Assembly (NCBI GenBank): GCA_900319225.1
Contig: ONNV01000014.1
Coordinates: forward strand, 1-48,333
Length of the DNA: 48,333 nt
Reading direction: 5' to 3'
Source of the DNA: an uncultured Prevotellaceae bacterium
Lineage (GTDB): Bacteria > Bacteroidota > Bacteroidia > Bacteroidales > Bacteroidaceae
The notes below the pieces were generated by a model. The model saw nothing but the letters and a program-made list of their open reading frames with translations. It was not told the origin of the DNA and made no database searches. The translations under genes were made by a program, and so were the position numbers. Positions 16,969-26,505 of this stretch are shown here, piece by piece. How positions within the stretch are numbered: position 1 is the stretch's first letter; every line of letters begins with the position of its first letter.

Positions 16969-18039
16969 ATGAACACATTGGGGCATAACCTTACGCTCAC
17001 AACCTTTGGTGAGAGCCATGGACCCGCGATAGGCGGTGTGCTGGACGGATTCCCGGCAGGAATAACCGTGGATACTGATTATATAGCACTGCAGATGCAG
17101 CGCCGCCGTCCCGGTCAGAGTACCGTTACCACCGGACGCCAGGAGAAAGACCAGGTGGAGTTCCTGTCAGGACTGCTGGACGGAGTATCAACCGGAGCCC
17201 CGATTGCATTCATCATAAGGAATCAGGACCAGCACTCATCAGATTATGATGAGCTCAAGGACCTGTTCCGCCCCTCACATGCCGATTATGCATGGGAGCA
17301 ACGTTACGGAATACGTGACTGGCGCGGCGGCGGCCGTTCATCGGCCCGTGTCACAGCACCCGTTTGCGTAGCCGGCGCCCTGGCTAGGCTCGCCATGCGT
17401 AAGCTTCTGCCCGCACTTGACATAACGGCTTTTACTTCACAGATAGGCCCCTACTCCACCAATCCCGCAAATGACATGGACTACACCACTGTCATGGCCG
17501 AGAGCAACATAGTCCGTTGCCCGGACGCTGAGCTGGCATCAAAGATGGAGGAGTATATCAAACAACTCCGCACAGAGCAGGATTCTACCGGTGGCTGCGT
17601 GACATGTGTTGTACGCGGCGTACCTGCCGGAATAGGAAATCCCGTATTTGACAAGCTTGAGGCATCGCTGGCCAAGGCCATGCTGGGCATCAACGCAGCC
17701 AAGGGTTTTGAGTACGGTGACGGTTTTGCAGTGGCTTCACAGCGCGGATCGGAGCATAATGACTCTTTCTGCCTTGAGAACGGACAGATAGCCACCAAGA
17801 CCAATCATAGCGGAGGTATTCAGGGAGGAATAAGCAACGGACAGCCCATAAGATTCCGCGTGGCATTCAAGCCCACCCCTACAATAGGACGTGAGCAGCA
17901 GACTGTGACACGTGACGGACGTGAGACCACAATTACCGCTAAAGGCCGTCATGACCCCTGCGTGGTTCCGCGTGCCGTTCCGGTTGTGGAGGCACTCACA
18001 GCTCTGGTCCTGCTGGACCAATACATCTCATCGAAATAA
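16969..18039 (+). CDS. aroC: Chorismate synthase
   Basis: Catalyses the final shikimate-pathway step, 5-enolpyruvylshikimate 3-phosphate to chorismate, using reduced FMN. The 356 residues carry the family signatures: GESHGPAIGGVLDGFPAG near the N-terminus, RRRPGQS, the central RDWRGGGRSSARVTA and the late GRHDPCVVPRAVPVVE. It lies 6 bp after the SlyD-like gene and probably shares its promoter. Its 3' end overlaps the convergent HAD gene by 12 bp. Confidence 0.96.
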   Translation: MNTLGHNLTLTTFGESHGPAIGGVLDGFPAGITVDTDYIALQMQRRRPGQSTVTTGRQEKDQVEFLSGLLDGVSTGAPIAFIIRNQDQHSSDYDELKDLFRPSHADYAWEQRYGIRDWRGGGRSSARVTAPVCVAGALARLAMRKLLPALDITAFTSQIGPYSTNPANDMDYTTVMAESNIVRCPDAELASKMEEYIKQLRTEQDSTGGCVTCVVRGVPAGIGNPVFDKLEASLAKAMLGINAAKGFEYGDGFAVASQRGSEHNDSFCLENGQIATKTNHSGGIQGGISNGQPIRFRVAFKPTPTIGREQQTVTRDGRETTITAKGRHDPCVVPRAVPVVEALTALVLLDQYISSK

Positions 18040-18714
18040 CTTTTCAAAACTGTCTGCAAGCTCCTGCATGGAATGAAGCAGGATTGCGGGTCCTTCGGCC
18101 TGGAGTATCTCATCCTCCAGAGGACCTGTGTTGACCGCGATGGTATCAATCCCGGCTGCCACGGCGGCACGGATTCCGAGAGGGGCATTCTCAACCACCA
18201 CAGCCTCACTGGCAGGAACGCCGGCTATCTGCAACCCCTTGAGATAGGGATCGGGGTAAGGTTTTCCACGCTTTACCTCAAATGCGGTCACCATACGGTC
18301 ACGGGTAATATAACCCTCATAATCCCTCTGTACCCTCTCAATCAGGTTCTTCTGTCCTGATCCTGTCACAATGAGGATCTTAAGGCCGGCAGCGGCAACC
18401 TTACGGAACACCTCCGGGGCTCCGGGCATTACGCGTGCGGCGGGCATGGAACGGAAAAGGCTTGCCTTGTAGCCGTATATATCATCTATCTCCTGCTCGG
18501 TGGCCTCATATCCACGGTCACGAAGGCTTATGCGTATCACGGTATCATGTCCGGTGGCACCCTCATTCAGATATACGTCATGCGGGGTCATATGCATGCC
18601 GAACTTGGACATAGCCTGACTCCACGCCATAGAGTGGTTAGGCATGGAATCATATAAAACGCCATCCATGTCAAACAGGATGGCGCTTTTATTCTTTAGT
18701 GTGAATGAACTCAT
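18028..18714 (-). CDS. HAD-family sugar-phosphate phosphatase or beta-phosphoglucomutase-like protein
   Basis: 228 residues of the haloacid dehalogenase superfamily with a helical cap. Motif I is DMDGVLYDSM (nucleophile and acid/base Asp), motif II is the IVTGSG segment, motif III is the Lys of KRGKPYPDPYL, and motif IV is the Glu/Asp region VVVENAPLGI. The latter two segments resemble beta-phosphoglucomutases and small phosphosugar phosphatases. It is last in the lysS-gpsA-pgi-HAD series, 2 bp after pgi, which suggests a role in hexose phosphate metabolism. The substrate cannot be told from sequence. Confidence 0.85.
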   Translation of the reverse strand: MSSFTLKNKSAILFDMDGVLYDSMPNHSMAWSQAMSKFGMHMTPHDVYLNEGATGHDTVIRISLRDRGYEATEQEIDDIYGYKASLFRSMPAARVMPGAPEVFRKVAAAGLKILIVTGSGQKNLIERVQRDYEGYITRDRMVTAFEVKRGKPYPDPYLKGLQIAGVPASEAVVVENAPLGIRAAVAAGIDTIAVNTGPLEDEILQAEGPAILLHSMQELADSFEKLFR

Positions 18715-18716
18715 TC

Positions 18717-20060
18717 TTATTTCCTGATACGGGCAAGTATTCTTTTTGACTCCTCCTCGTAGCCAGGTTTGTTAAGCAGGGCAAACATATTCTTCTTGTA
18801 AGCCTCTACGCCGGGCTGATTGAAAGGATTCACGCCAAGCACATAACCGCTTATGCCGCAACCCTTCTCAAACATGTAGATGATCTGGCCGATCCAGTAC
18901 TCACTGAGCTCAGGTACGGTAATGCGGATATTGGGAACACCGCCGTCCACATGGGCCAGACGGGTACCCAGCTCTGCCATCTTGTTCACCTCGTCAACAT
19001 GCTTTCCGGCCAGGAAGTTGAGTCCGTCCAGATTCTCATCGTCACTGGGCACGAGAACGGAGTGCTGAACCTTATCGACCGATATCACGGTCTCGAATAT
19101 GGTGCGCTCACCCTCCTGGATCCACTGTCCCATAGAGTGCAGGTCTGTAGAGAAATCTACCGATGCAGGGAATATGCCCTTGCCGTCCTTACCCTCTGAC
19201 TCTCCGTAGAGCTGTTTCCACCACTCACTCAGATAGTGCAGCTTGGGCTGGAAGTTGACCAGTATCTCAATCTTCTTGCCGTTGCGGTACAGAGCGTTAC
19301 GCGCTGCTGCATACTGGGCGGCAGGATTCTCCTCAAAGGGAGTGGAGCTGGTGGTCATAGTCTCCATCCGGGCGGCACCCTCCACCAGTTTGTCTATGTC
19401 AAAACCGGCTACTGCGATAGGCAGCAATCCAACCGGAGTAAGTACCGAGAAACGTCCGCCCACATTATCGGGGATTATGAAACTGCGGTAGCCCTCCTTG
19501 TCGGCACATACGCGGGCAGCGCCGCGCTTGGCATCGGTTATGGCCACAATCACCTTGCGGGCCTCATCCTTGCCGCGCTGGTCCTCACACTGTTTCTTGA
19601 GCAGACGGAACGCCAGGGCTGTCTCTGTGGTTGTACCGGACTTGGAGATATTGATTACTCCGAACTTTTTATCTTTAAGATACTGGGTAAGTTCATAGAG
19701 GTAATCCTCACTTATGTTATGACCGGCAAACAGTATCTGCGGATTCTTCTTGTCCTGTATAAGCTGAGTAAAGCTGTTGCTCAGGGCCTCAATCACGGCA
19801 CGTGATCCCAGATAACTGCCACCTATGCCTGCCACAATCACCACCTCGCAGTTCTCACGCAGCACACGGGCTGTATCCTTTATCTGGGCAAGCAGACCCT
19901 TATCGGTCTTGGAGGCCAGATCGGTCCAGCCGATGAAATCATTTCCGGCACCTGTACCATTCTCAAGTTTGAGTATGGCCTCACTGACCTGGGGCTCAAG
20001 CGCCTTTATATCCTGTGCCGATACACAGCTCTGAATCTGAGAAATATCAACCTTAATCAT
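18717..20060 (-). CDS. pgi: Glucose-6-phosphate isomerase
   Basis: Interconverts glucose 6-phosphate and fructose 6-phosphate in glycolysis and gluconeogenesis. The 447 residues are the short bacterial form. Seen are the phosphate-binding SIS segment ([20 protein letters not shown] and [16 protein letters not shown]), [11 protein letters not shown], and the C-terminal [12 protein letters not shown] with the catalytic Lys. It sits 9 bp downstream of gpsA on the minus strand. Confidence 0.95.
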   Translation of the reverse strand: MIKVDISQIQSCVSAQDIKALEPQVSEAILKLENGTGAGNDFIGWTDLASKTDKGLLAQIKDTARVLRENCEVVIVAGIGGSYLGSRAVIEALSNSFTQLIQDKKNPQILFAGHNISEDYLYELTQYLKDKKFGVINISKSGTTTETALAFRLLKKQCEDQRGKDEARKVIVAITDAKRGAARVCADKEGYRSFIIPDNVGGRFSVLTPVGLLPIAVAGFDIDKLVEGAARMETMTTSSTPFEENPAAQYAAARNALYRNGKKIEILVNFQPKLHYLSEWWKQLYGESEGKDGKGIFPASVDFSTDLHSMGQWIQEGERTIFETVISVDKVQHSVLVPSDDENLDGLNFLAGKHVDEVNKMAELGTRLAHVDGGVPNIRITVPELSEYWIGQIIYMFEKGCGISGYVLGVNPFNQPGVEAYKKNMFALLNKPGYEEESKRILARIRK

Positions 20061-20069
20061 AGTACCTTG

Positions 20070-21071
20070 TTATTTGAAAGAGTCGGTAAGCAGCTTAATC
20101 TCTATTACCGGCGATATGTGTTCATAAAGTATATTGTACATGGCGTCAAGTATTGGCATGTTGACACGGTAATGTTCATTTATCTCCTTCATGCACTTGG
20201 TACCGTAATAACCCTCGGCAATCATCTCCATCTCAAGCTGAGCGGCCTTTACCGAGTAGCCCTTACCTACCATAGTGCCGAAAACGCGGTTACGGCTGAA
20301 ATTTGAGTAACCTGTAACAAGCAGGTCGCCCAGATATACTGAGTCATTGACTGCGCGGTTGGGCATGGGACGCGCGGTGGCCAGGAAACTGTTCATCTCC
20401 TGGATGGCGTTTGACATAAGCACAGCCTGGAAGTTGTCACCGTACTTGAGTCCGCTGCATATACCCGCTGCAATGGCGTATACATTCTTGAGCACTGAGC
20501 TGAACTCTATACCTGCCACATCCTCCGATACCGATGTCTTTACGTATGAGTTGGTCAGCTTGCGGGCTATATCCTGTGCGTTTTCCAGCTCCTGGCAGCC
20601 TACGGTCAGGTATGAAAGACGCTCCAGGGCCACCTCCTCGGCGTGACACGGACCGGCAACCACGGCTATGTTCTCCATCGGCACACCGTAGTAGCGGTGG
20701 AAATAGTCAGACATAAGCAGGTTGTCATCGGGCACGATACCCTTAATGGCCGATACCACGAACTTGTCACGCAGTTTGGCCTTAAGCTTCTTCATGTGGC
20801 TCTTAAAGTACGGTGACGGGGTTACGAACACCAGTACCTCTGAGTCCTCAACCACCTGGTTGATATCGGAAGAGAAGTTTATGCGGTTTACATCAAACTG
20901 AACACCGCTCAGATAGGCCGGATTGTGTCCCAGACGTTTGAAATCTGCGATACGGTCATCACGGCGGATGTACCAGTTGATGGAGTCCTCGGTGGATAGC
21001 AGAATCTTGGCAATGGCCGTAGCCCAACTGCCACCACCCATTATAGCCAGTTTACCTTGTGGAATTGCCAT
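20070..21071 (-). CDS. gpsA: Glycerol-3-phosphate dehydrogenase (NAD(P)+)
   Basis: Reduces dihydroxyacetone phosphate to sn-glycerol 3-phosphate, the backbone for phospholipids. The 333 residues start with the Rossmann motif GGGSWATAIAKIL. The central KGIVPDD, AGPCHAEEVALERLSYLTVG and EFSSVLKNVYAIAAGICSGLKYGDN (quoted in part) carry the catalytic Lys and substrate site. The gene lies between lysS and pgi with gaps of 12 and 9 bp. Confidence 0.94.
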   Translation of the reverse strand: MAIPQGKLAIMGGGSWATAIAKILLSTEDSINWYIRRDDRIADFKRLGHNPAYLSGVQFDVNRINFSSDINQVVEDSEVLVFVTPSPYFKSHMKKLKAKLRDKFVVSAIKGIVPDDNLLMSDYFHRYYGVPMENIAVVAGPCHAEEVALERLSYLTVGCQELENAQDIARKLTNSYVKTSVSEDVAGIEFSSVLKNVYAIAAGICSGLKYGDNFQAVLMSNAIQEMNSFLATARPMPNRAVNDSVYLGDLLVTGYSNFSRNRVFGTMVGKGYSVKAAQLEMEMIAEGYYGTKCMKEINEHYRVNMPILDAMYNILYEHISPVIEIKLLTDSFK

Positions 21072-21083
21072 GATTCTATATGT

Positions 21084-22592
21084 TTAATCCTTTGATTCGG
21101 GTTTCATCTGCGGGAAGAACAGCACCTCCTGGATAGCCTGCTGTCCGGTCATGAGCATAACCAGACGGTCTATTCCGATGCCGATACCGCTTGTGGGAGG
21201 CATGCCGTACTCCAGGGCACGAACAAAATCCTGATCAATGAACATAGCCTCGTCATCACCCTTCTGGCTAAGACGCAGCTGATCCTGGAAACGCTCATAC
21301 TGGTCAATGGGATCATTGAGCTCACTGTATGCGTTGGCCAGCTCCTTACCGTTTACCATCAGCTCAAAACGCTCGGTAAGACCGGGCTTGCTGCGGTGCA
21401 TCTTGGTAAGGGGTGACATCTCAACGGGATAGTCTGTGATGAATGTGGGCTGGATGAATGTACCCTCGCAGGTCTCGCCGAATATCTCGTCAATGAGCTT
21501 GCCCTTGCCCATGGAGGGGGTAACCTCCACGCCGCATTTCTTGGCAACCTCACGCATCTCATCCTCGCTCATGCCCTCCAGGTCATAACCTGTCTTCTCC
21601 TTGATGGCCTCAAGGATAGGCAGACGGCGGTAAGGTGCCTTGAAGTCAACCTCGTTGTCACCAACCTTGACCTTGGTGGTACCGTTGGTTGCTATAGCTA
21701 TCTTCTCAAGCAGTTTCTCTGTAAAGTCCATCATCCAGTTGTAGTCCTTGTAGGCTACATAGAGCTCCATGCAGGTGAACTCAGGATTATGGGTACGGTC
21801 CATACCCTCGTTACGGAAGTTCTTGCCTATCTCATACACACCCTCAAATCCGCCTACGATAAGACGCTTAAGATAGAGCTCGGTAGCGATACGGCAGTAG
21901 AGGTCTATGTCAAGTGTGTTATGGTGTGTGATGAACGGACGTGCGCTGGCACCTCCGGGGATGGACTGCAGTATGGGAGTCTCAACCTCGGTGTAACCGG
22001 CCTCATCCAGAACTGAACGCAGGGTGCGGATAACCTTGGTACGCTTAAGGAATGTCTCCTTCACGCCGTCGTTAACCACCAGGTCAACGTAACGCATGCG
22101 GTAACGCAGGTCGGGGTCATCGAACTTGTCATATGCCACACCGTCCTTGTACTTTACGATAGGCAGCGGACGCAGTGACTTGGAGAGTACAGTCAGCTTC
22201 TTGGCATGTACTGTGATCTCACCCATCTGGGTGCGGAACACGAATCCCTCAATTCCGATAAAGTCACCAATGTCAAGAAGTTTCTTGAACACCTTGTTGT
22301 ACATCTCCTTATCCTCCTCATCGGGGCAGATGTCATCACGGGTGATATATACCTGAATACGGCCGGTTGAATCCATCAGCTCTATGAATGATGCCTTACC
22401 CATGATACGGCGGCTCATCATACGGCCGGCTATGCAGACCTGACGCGGCTCGGCGTCATCCTTGAAGTTCTCTTTTATCTCGGTTGCGAAAGCGTTGGTG
22501 GGATACATTGCTGCGGGATAGGGATCGATACCCATGGCGCGCAGCTCCTTCAGACTCTCTCTTCTAAACTGTTCCTGATCGCTTAATTCCAT
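21084..22592 (-). CDS. lysS: Lysyl-tRNA synthetase, class II
   Basis: Charges tRNA-Lys. The 502 residues have an N-terminal OB-fold anticodon domain (about 50-150) and the class II catalytic core with motif 2 (FRNEGMDRTHNPEFTCMELY) and motif 3 (GIGIGIDRLVMLMTGQ). The length equals that of the enterobacterial enzyme. It is first in the operon with gpsA, pgi and the HAD gene. A terminator for the gene upstream lies just before it, so it likely starts its own transcript, but I saw no clean promoter. Confidence 0.95.
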   Translation of the reverse strand: MELSDQEQFRRESLKELRAMGIDPYPAAMYPTNAFATEIKENFKDDAEPRQVCIAGRMMSRRIMGKASFIELMDSTGRIQVYITRDDICPDEEDKEMYNKVFKKLLDIGDFIGIEGFVFRTQMGEITVHAKKLTVLSKSLRPLPIVKYKDGVAYDKFDDPDLRYRMRYVDLVVNDGVKETFLKRTKVIRTLRSVLDEAGYTEVETPILQSIPGGASARPFITHHNTLDIDLYCRIATELYLKRLIVGGFEGVYEIGKNFRNEGMDRTHNPEFTCMELYVAYKDYNWMMDFTEKLLEKIAIATNGTTKVKVGDNEVDFKAPYRRLPILEAIKEKTGYDLEGMSEDEMREVAKKCGVEVTPSMGKGKLIDEIFGETCEGTFIQPTFITDYPVEMSPLTKMHRSKPGLTERFELMVNGKELANAYSELNDPIDQYERFQDQLRLSQKGDDEAMFIDQDFVRALEYGMPPTSGIGIGIDRLVMLMTGQQAIQEVLFFPQMKPESKD

Positions 22593-22632
22593 TATTTTCT
22601 ATGCGTAATTAACAGGTTGCAAAGGTAATAAA

Positions 22633-22670
22633 AAAAGTAATAGCGGCGCGTCTGCACCGCTATTACTTTT
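22633..22670 (-). terminator. Rho-independent terminator after the repeat lipoprotein gene
   Basis: Arms of 14 bp (22633-22646 and 22657-22670) pair perfectly around a 10-nt loop, with A/T tracts on the outer sides. On the minus strand the stem ends in a T-run, as expected for the gene at 22688-23320. It would also work on +. Confidence 0.85.
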
Positions 22671-22687
22671 ACTGTCGGCCTACGGGC

Positions 22688-23320
22688 TTAATTGCCGAAC
22701 ATGCTGAATATGGATGTCAGTGACTCAATTGTGCTTGACACCTCATCCTTGGCATCCTCAATCACCTCAACGGCCTCGGATACCGTACCCTGTGCAGCAC
22801 TTACAACCTGATTGGTTGTCTGCTGGGCAGCCTGGGTAGTCTGCTGAACAGTCTGCTGGGCACTCTGAGTAGTCTGCTGAACGGTCTGCTGAGCTGAGCT
22901 TACCTGCTCATTCTGTGCGGCAGCCAGCACGCCGGCGGCTGCTATGGATGAGAGGTCTGTGCCGTTAGCCAGGGTCTGAAGTGTATTGGTAATAGGATTG
23001 GCAGTCTGTTTTGTTACCAGATTGTCGGATCCCAGGATAAGACCCGCAGCAAAGTCTGTGTAGAAAGCACTCTTGTCATCCACGCCCTTAAGGCTCTGGA
23101 TTCCGTTAGCCAGCTGTGAGAGCATCATGATGTTGCTCAGGTTGGTCACATCAATCTGGCCGTCGGCTTTATACTGAGAGTAGAGACTTTTAAGTGCAGC
23201 TCCCGATGCCTGTCCGCTGGCAGAGGCACTGCCGCTCTTTGCTCCGATACCAAGTATGCCGCAAGACACTGTCATCAGGCATACTGCCAAACACATTAAA
23301 ATACCAAATAACTTCTTCAT
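22688..23320 (-). CDS. Lipoprotein with Gln/Thr-rich heptad-like repeats, function unknown
   Basis: 210 residues. The lipoprotein signal ends CLMTVSC (Cys20), followed by a Gly/Ser-rich linker. Residues about 40-125 form a helical domain (LYSQYKADGQIDVTNLSNIM). Residues about 140-175 contain 11-residue repeats of SAQQTVQQTTQ, likely a long helix or coiled coil. The tail is acidic then hydrophobic (LTSIFSMF). I do not recognise a family. It follows the GH97 gene by 18 bp and probably shares its message; a strong terminator follows. Confidence 0.7.
   Translation of the reverse strand: MKKLFGILMCLAVCLMTVSCGILGIGAKSGSASASGQASGAALKSLYSQYKADGQIDVTNLSNIMMLSQLANGIQSLKGVDDKSAFYTDFAAGLILGSDNLVTKQTANPITNTLQTLANGTDLSSIAAAGVLAAAQNEQVSSAQQTVQQTTQSAQQTVQQTTQAAQQTTNQVVSAAQGTVSEAVEVIEDAKDEVSSTIESLTSIFSMFGN
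22836..22901. repeat. 33-bp direct repeat inside the lipoprotein gene
   Basis: Two near-identical 33-nt units begin at 22836 and 22869 and encode the two SAQQTVQQTTQ units on the minus strand. A third, diverged unit flanks them. In-frame length change by slippage is possible. Confidence 0.65.
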
Positions 23321-23338
23321 ATCATTAAAGTTAGAAAA

Positions 23339-25354
23339 CTATCTCATCAGCATGGTAGCACCGCTGGGCTGAATCTCAAACAGATAAGGCTTTTTGGTCT
23401 TTATCTTGAGAGTCTTGAGAGTGGGCTCCATGGTCTTCTTGTCATCAGTATAGAACTGAACGTCGCCGTCACCCAGGAATGAGAGGTCTATCTTAGCCTT
23501 GATGGGCTCCTTTGTGGCATTCAGACCGGCTACGAACCAGCGGCCGTCGGTGCTCTTACGGGCCAGGATCACATACTTGCCGGGATAACCGTCCAGGAAG
23601 CGGGTCTCAGTCCATGTGGTGGGAGCCTCACGCAGCCAGTCCATGCAGATCTTGGGAGCATCCTCCAGGTTGTTGGGGCAGATGGCTATGTTCTGTATGG
23701 GGTTCTGGAAAATGACCTCGGTTGCAATCTGGAATATGGGAGTGGTCTTGAGCTGTGATCCGCGTCCGCTGTTCTGCCTGTTCAGGATGCGGTTCATGAA
23801 GCAGCCGCCGAACTCCATGCAGCCCACGGTGTTACGGATAAAGGGATGCAGGGTTGCCTTGAAGGCCTCCTCATCACATGAGCCCTGGCCGAAATACATA
23901 TTCTCCGATGCAAGCACAGCCTCAGAGCCTACGTAGTTGGGATACATGCGCTCCCATCCGCGGGGCAGTGTGCAGCCGTGGAATATGCACATGATTCCGT
24001 GATCATTGGCATCAGAAAGCACCTCCTCATAAAGACGGATGGTCTCCTGCTTGTCACCGCCCCAGAAATCAACCTTGATTCCCTTGCAGCCAACTTTTTC
24101 CAGCCATGCCATCTCCTGCTTGCGGATGATGGAGTTGTCCATCTTGTTGATGGGGCTCTGTACTATATCGTTCCAGTAGCCGCTTGAGCTGTACCACAGG
24201 AATACGTCAACATTCTTTGAGTTTGCATACTTGATGAGCTGCTCCATACGCTCGTAGCCTATGTTCTCATCCCAGCCTGCATCAATCAGGATATACTCCC
24301 AACCCATCTCGCTGGCCAGGTCTATGAACTTGACCTGATCGTCCCAGTTGCATGATGCATCCTGCCAAACGATCCAGCTCCATGTGCTGCGTCCGTAAAC
24401 ATACTCGCGGGAGGGTGCGAACAGGGGTTCAACGTAGTCCCACATCACGGTAGTCTCAACTATAGGCTTAAGGTCTGAACCCACTGTGATGGTACGCCAG
24501 GGGGTTGAACCCGGAAGACGCATGGCGGGACATACAGTACCGTTGCCGTTGTTCTCATCGGGCATGGGGAACTCTATCTTATAGGTGTTGTCCTTGCAGT
24601 CACCAAGACGTGAGCCGCAGTAGCTGCTGCTGACACCGGTCTCGCAAAGCAGTACCCAACCGTTCTCTCCTACGTGGAACAGGCCGGGGAATGTGTAGCC
24701 GTGACCATACTGTGAGCGTACGTTCATCTGTCCGTCATTTGAGTAGCCCTCCTCATAGCTGGGCTTGCTGCGCTGCCAGCCAATCATGGCGTCACTCTGC
24801 GGAGTGAGGAATGTGGTGGTGCCGTCGGGGAAACGGAAACCGGTATTCTCAAACAGCACGCGTGTGCTTGAACGCTGACGTGACTTGTGCAGATTGTAAC
24901 GGATAGCAATATCGTTGTTGCTTACGCGGAACTCAAACTCTATGGTCTCGCGTGATGCGTTCTGCAGTGTATATACTCCGCAAGTGTAATCGTGGCTTAC
25001 ATGGGCGGTCTTGATGCGGTCAAGGTCATAATCCACCTTACCGTTATCGGTCTTGGCGCTTACCAGGGTCAGGTTCTTGGTGAAATCGCCGTTTCCGGCC
25101 TCACGTCCCTGAGGAAGTCCCTCAAGAGTGGGTTTGGAACCCAGGTCAAGCATGATACCTATAGGTGACTGCTCAAGCATCTGCTTGCCGTCATAGGTTA
25201 CTGAATAGGTGGGATTCTCAGTTCCTGTAAGGTTGAATGATACTACCAGACGGCCGTCAGGACTCTTAAGGTCGGGCACTCCGGCGCTCTCCTGGGCCTG
25301 GATTCCTGTCAGGCCTAACGCCATTAATGCGGTTAAGAATAAAGTCTTTCTCAT
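23339..25354 (-). CDS. Glycoside hydrolase family 97 (probable retaining alpha-galactosidase type)
   Basis: 671 residues with a signal peptide (MRKTLFLTALMALGLTGIQAQ). An N-terminal beta-sandwich (about 25-290) precedes a (beta/alpha)8 catalytic barrel and a short C-terminal sheet. The barrel carries GCKGIKVDFWGGD, whose Asp429 corresponds to the nucleophile of retaining GH97 enzymes. Inverting SusB-type alpha-glucosidases lack this Asp. The acid/base Glu lies in GSEAVLASEN (E478 or E484). It should act in the periplasm or at the outer membrane on alpha-linked sugars. No SusC/SusD pair is adjacent. Confidence 0.9.
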   Translation of the reverse strand: MRKTLFLTALMALGLTGIQAQESAGVPDLKSPDGRLVVSFNLTGTENPTYSVTYDGKQMLEQSPIGIMLDLGSKPTLEGLPQGREAGNGDFTKNLTLVSAKTDNGKVDYDLDRIKTAHVSHDYTCGVYTLQNASRETIEFEFRVSNNDIAIRYNLHKSRQRSSTRVLFENTGFRFPDGTTTFLTPQSDAMIGWQRSKPSYEEGYSNDGQMNVRSQYGHGYTFPGLFHVGENGWVLLCETGVSSSYCGSRLGDCKDNTYKIEFPMPDENNGNGTVCPAMRLPGSTPWRTITVGSDLKPIVETTVMWDYVEPLFAPSREYVYGRSTWSWIVWQDASCNWDDQVKFIDLASEMGWEYILIDAGWDENIGYERMEQLIKYANSKNVDVFLWYSSSGYWNDIVQSPINKMDNSIIRKQEMAWLEKVGCKGIKVDFWGGDKQETIRLYEEVLSDANDHGIMCIFHGCTLPRGWERMYPNYVGSEAVLASENMYFGQGSCDEEAFKATLHPFIRNTVGCMEFGGCFMNRILNRQNSGRGSQLKTTPIFQIATEVIFQNPIQNIAICPNNLEDAPKICMDWLREAPTTWTETRFLDGYPGKYVILARKSTDGRWFVAGLNATKEPIKAKIDLSFLGDGDVQFYTDDKKTMEPTLKTLKIKTKKPYLFEIQPSGATMLMR

Positions 25355-25395
25355 AATTATAATATGTAAGTTTTCTGTTTGGTCAATCAGTAATG

Positions 25396-26262
25396 TCAGA
25401 ACAGGCGGAAGCTCAGGCGCATAGTTACCTGAGGATAGATGGGATACTTGTCAACATACTCCAGTATCTCCTTTGCGTCATTGCCGAAGCTGTCGGCGGC
25501 ATCAGTAATTGAGCCTACCTCCTTGCCCTGGCATCTGAGTACTGAATTATGGTATATCATAGCACCCATCTCAAACTGCAGTCCTATGAAACGGTTGGGG
25601 ATGCAACGTCCCACACCCACGCCTACGTAATATTTGAGAGGATCCATTCTGAACTCGGTTGTCATACAGCCACGGCCGTCAATCTCCTGTACGGCGTAGC
25701 TCTCATTACCTATCTTAAGCGCTATCTCCCTTTCAGGTGCAAGCGGATTATACTGCTGCTCCACCTGGTTAAGTTCCTTAAGGGCAGCCCAGTCATTCTC
25801 CGTGGTGTTACCGCTCAGCCTGATGAAAGGATCATCCTTATGGTTATCGGGGGTATAATAGGCGCCGCCGGCTATGTAGAAACGGCCCGATGCAAAAGGA
25901 TACCAGTTAATCATGACCTTATAATTGGTAAGGCCCATCTGCAGACCGGCATTCACGATTGCCTCATCACCGAACTTGTTCTGGAATGTATGAAGATGGC
26001 TGGCCTCTATATTCTCCTGAGCCTCGCGCAGATCCTTTGTATCAATTGCAATATCAGTATTGAACAGGTCGCCCGACGGCATCCAGTTATATCCGGCCTT
26101 AAGTACAAAATGCTTCTGGATAGGGATGGCAACCTCCACACCCATACCGTGAAGTCCGGCTTCCGCACCTATTGAGAGGTGACGGAAACCCTCCATGTTA
26201 TCCTGGGCCGACACAAAGCAAGCCAATCCTGCAAAAAGAAATGATAGGAAATATCTTCTCAT
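25396..26262 (-). CDS. Probable outer-membrane barrel protein, function unknown
   Basis: 288 residues. The signal peptide (MRRYFLSFLFAGLACFVSAQ) is followed by GLHGMGVEVAIPIQKHFVLKAGYNWMP and other alternating strands (FYIAGGAYYTPD, KYYVGVGVGRCIPN, IGLQFEMGAMIYHN), ending in the aromatic MRLSFRLF. Such an end is typical of Bacteroidota outer-membrane barrels. A possible -7 element (TATTTTTG on -, 26314-26307) lies 45 bp upstream of the start without a good -33 partner. The gene lies 41 bp upstream of GH97 and may be co-transcribed with it. Confidence 0.65.
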   Translation of the reverse strand: MRRYFLSFLFAGLACFVSAQDNMEGFRHLSIGAEAGLHGMGVEVAIPIQKHFVLKAGYNWMPSGDLFNTDIAIDTKDLREAQENIEASHLHTFQNKFGDEAIVNAGLQMGLTNYKVMINWYPFASGRFYIAGGAYYTPDNHKDDPFIRLSGNTTENDWAALKELNQVEQQYNPLAPEREIALKIGNESYAVQEIDGRGCMTTEFRMDPLKYYVGVGVGRCIPNRFIGLQFEMGAMIYHNSVLRCQGKEVGSITDAADSFGNDAKEILEYVDKYPIYPQVTMRLSFRLF

Positions 26263-26377
26263 GTTACATATGGTTATTATCAGGTCATTGTACCTTAAAG
26301 CAGGTGCAAAAATAAACCTTTATTATTCAGCGTAAAAATAAATCTTAAAAATAATTGCGTAACTTCGCGGCCACAAT

Positions 26378-26451
26378 GGCTCCGTAGCTCAGTTGAATAG
26401 AGCGTCAGATTCCGGTTCTGCAGGTCGTGGGTTTGAATCCCACCGGGGTCA
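26378..26451 (+). tRNA. tRNA-Arg (anticodon CCG)
   Basis: 74 nt folding into a full cloverleaf: acceptor GGCTCCG/CGGGGTC (with G-T pairs), D arm GCTC/GAGC, anticodon arm at 26405-26421 with loop TTCCGGT and anticodon CCG at 26412-26414, and T arm GTGGG/CCCAC with loop TTTGAAT. Discriminator base A; no encoded CCA. It reads CGG arginine codons. A TAACTTCG at 26360-26367 is a one-mismatch -7 element. Its 3' 18 nt recur in inverted form just downstream. Confidence 0.96.
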
Positions 26452-26504
26452 CAAAAAATGCGTTCGCCCAGGCGATCGCTTTTTTTGTAACCCCGGTGGG
26501 ATTC
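26435..26504. repeat. 70-nt palindrome joining the tRNA-Arg 3' end to an inverted copy of itself; terminator core inside
   Basis: The last 17 nt of the tRNA plus one base (26435-26452) are repeated in reverse complement at 26487-26504 with one mismatch. Between them, A6 and T7 runs flank a GC-rich hairpin (about 26460-26479). The inner part (26459-26486) has the form of a bidirectional Rho-independent terminator, able to end the tRNA message on + and the ung message on -. The outer arms are not needed for that. Confidence 0.85.
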
Positions 26505-26505
26505 A

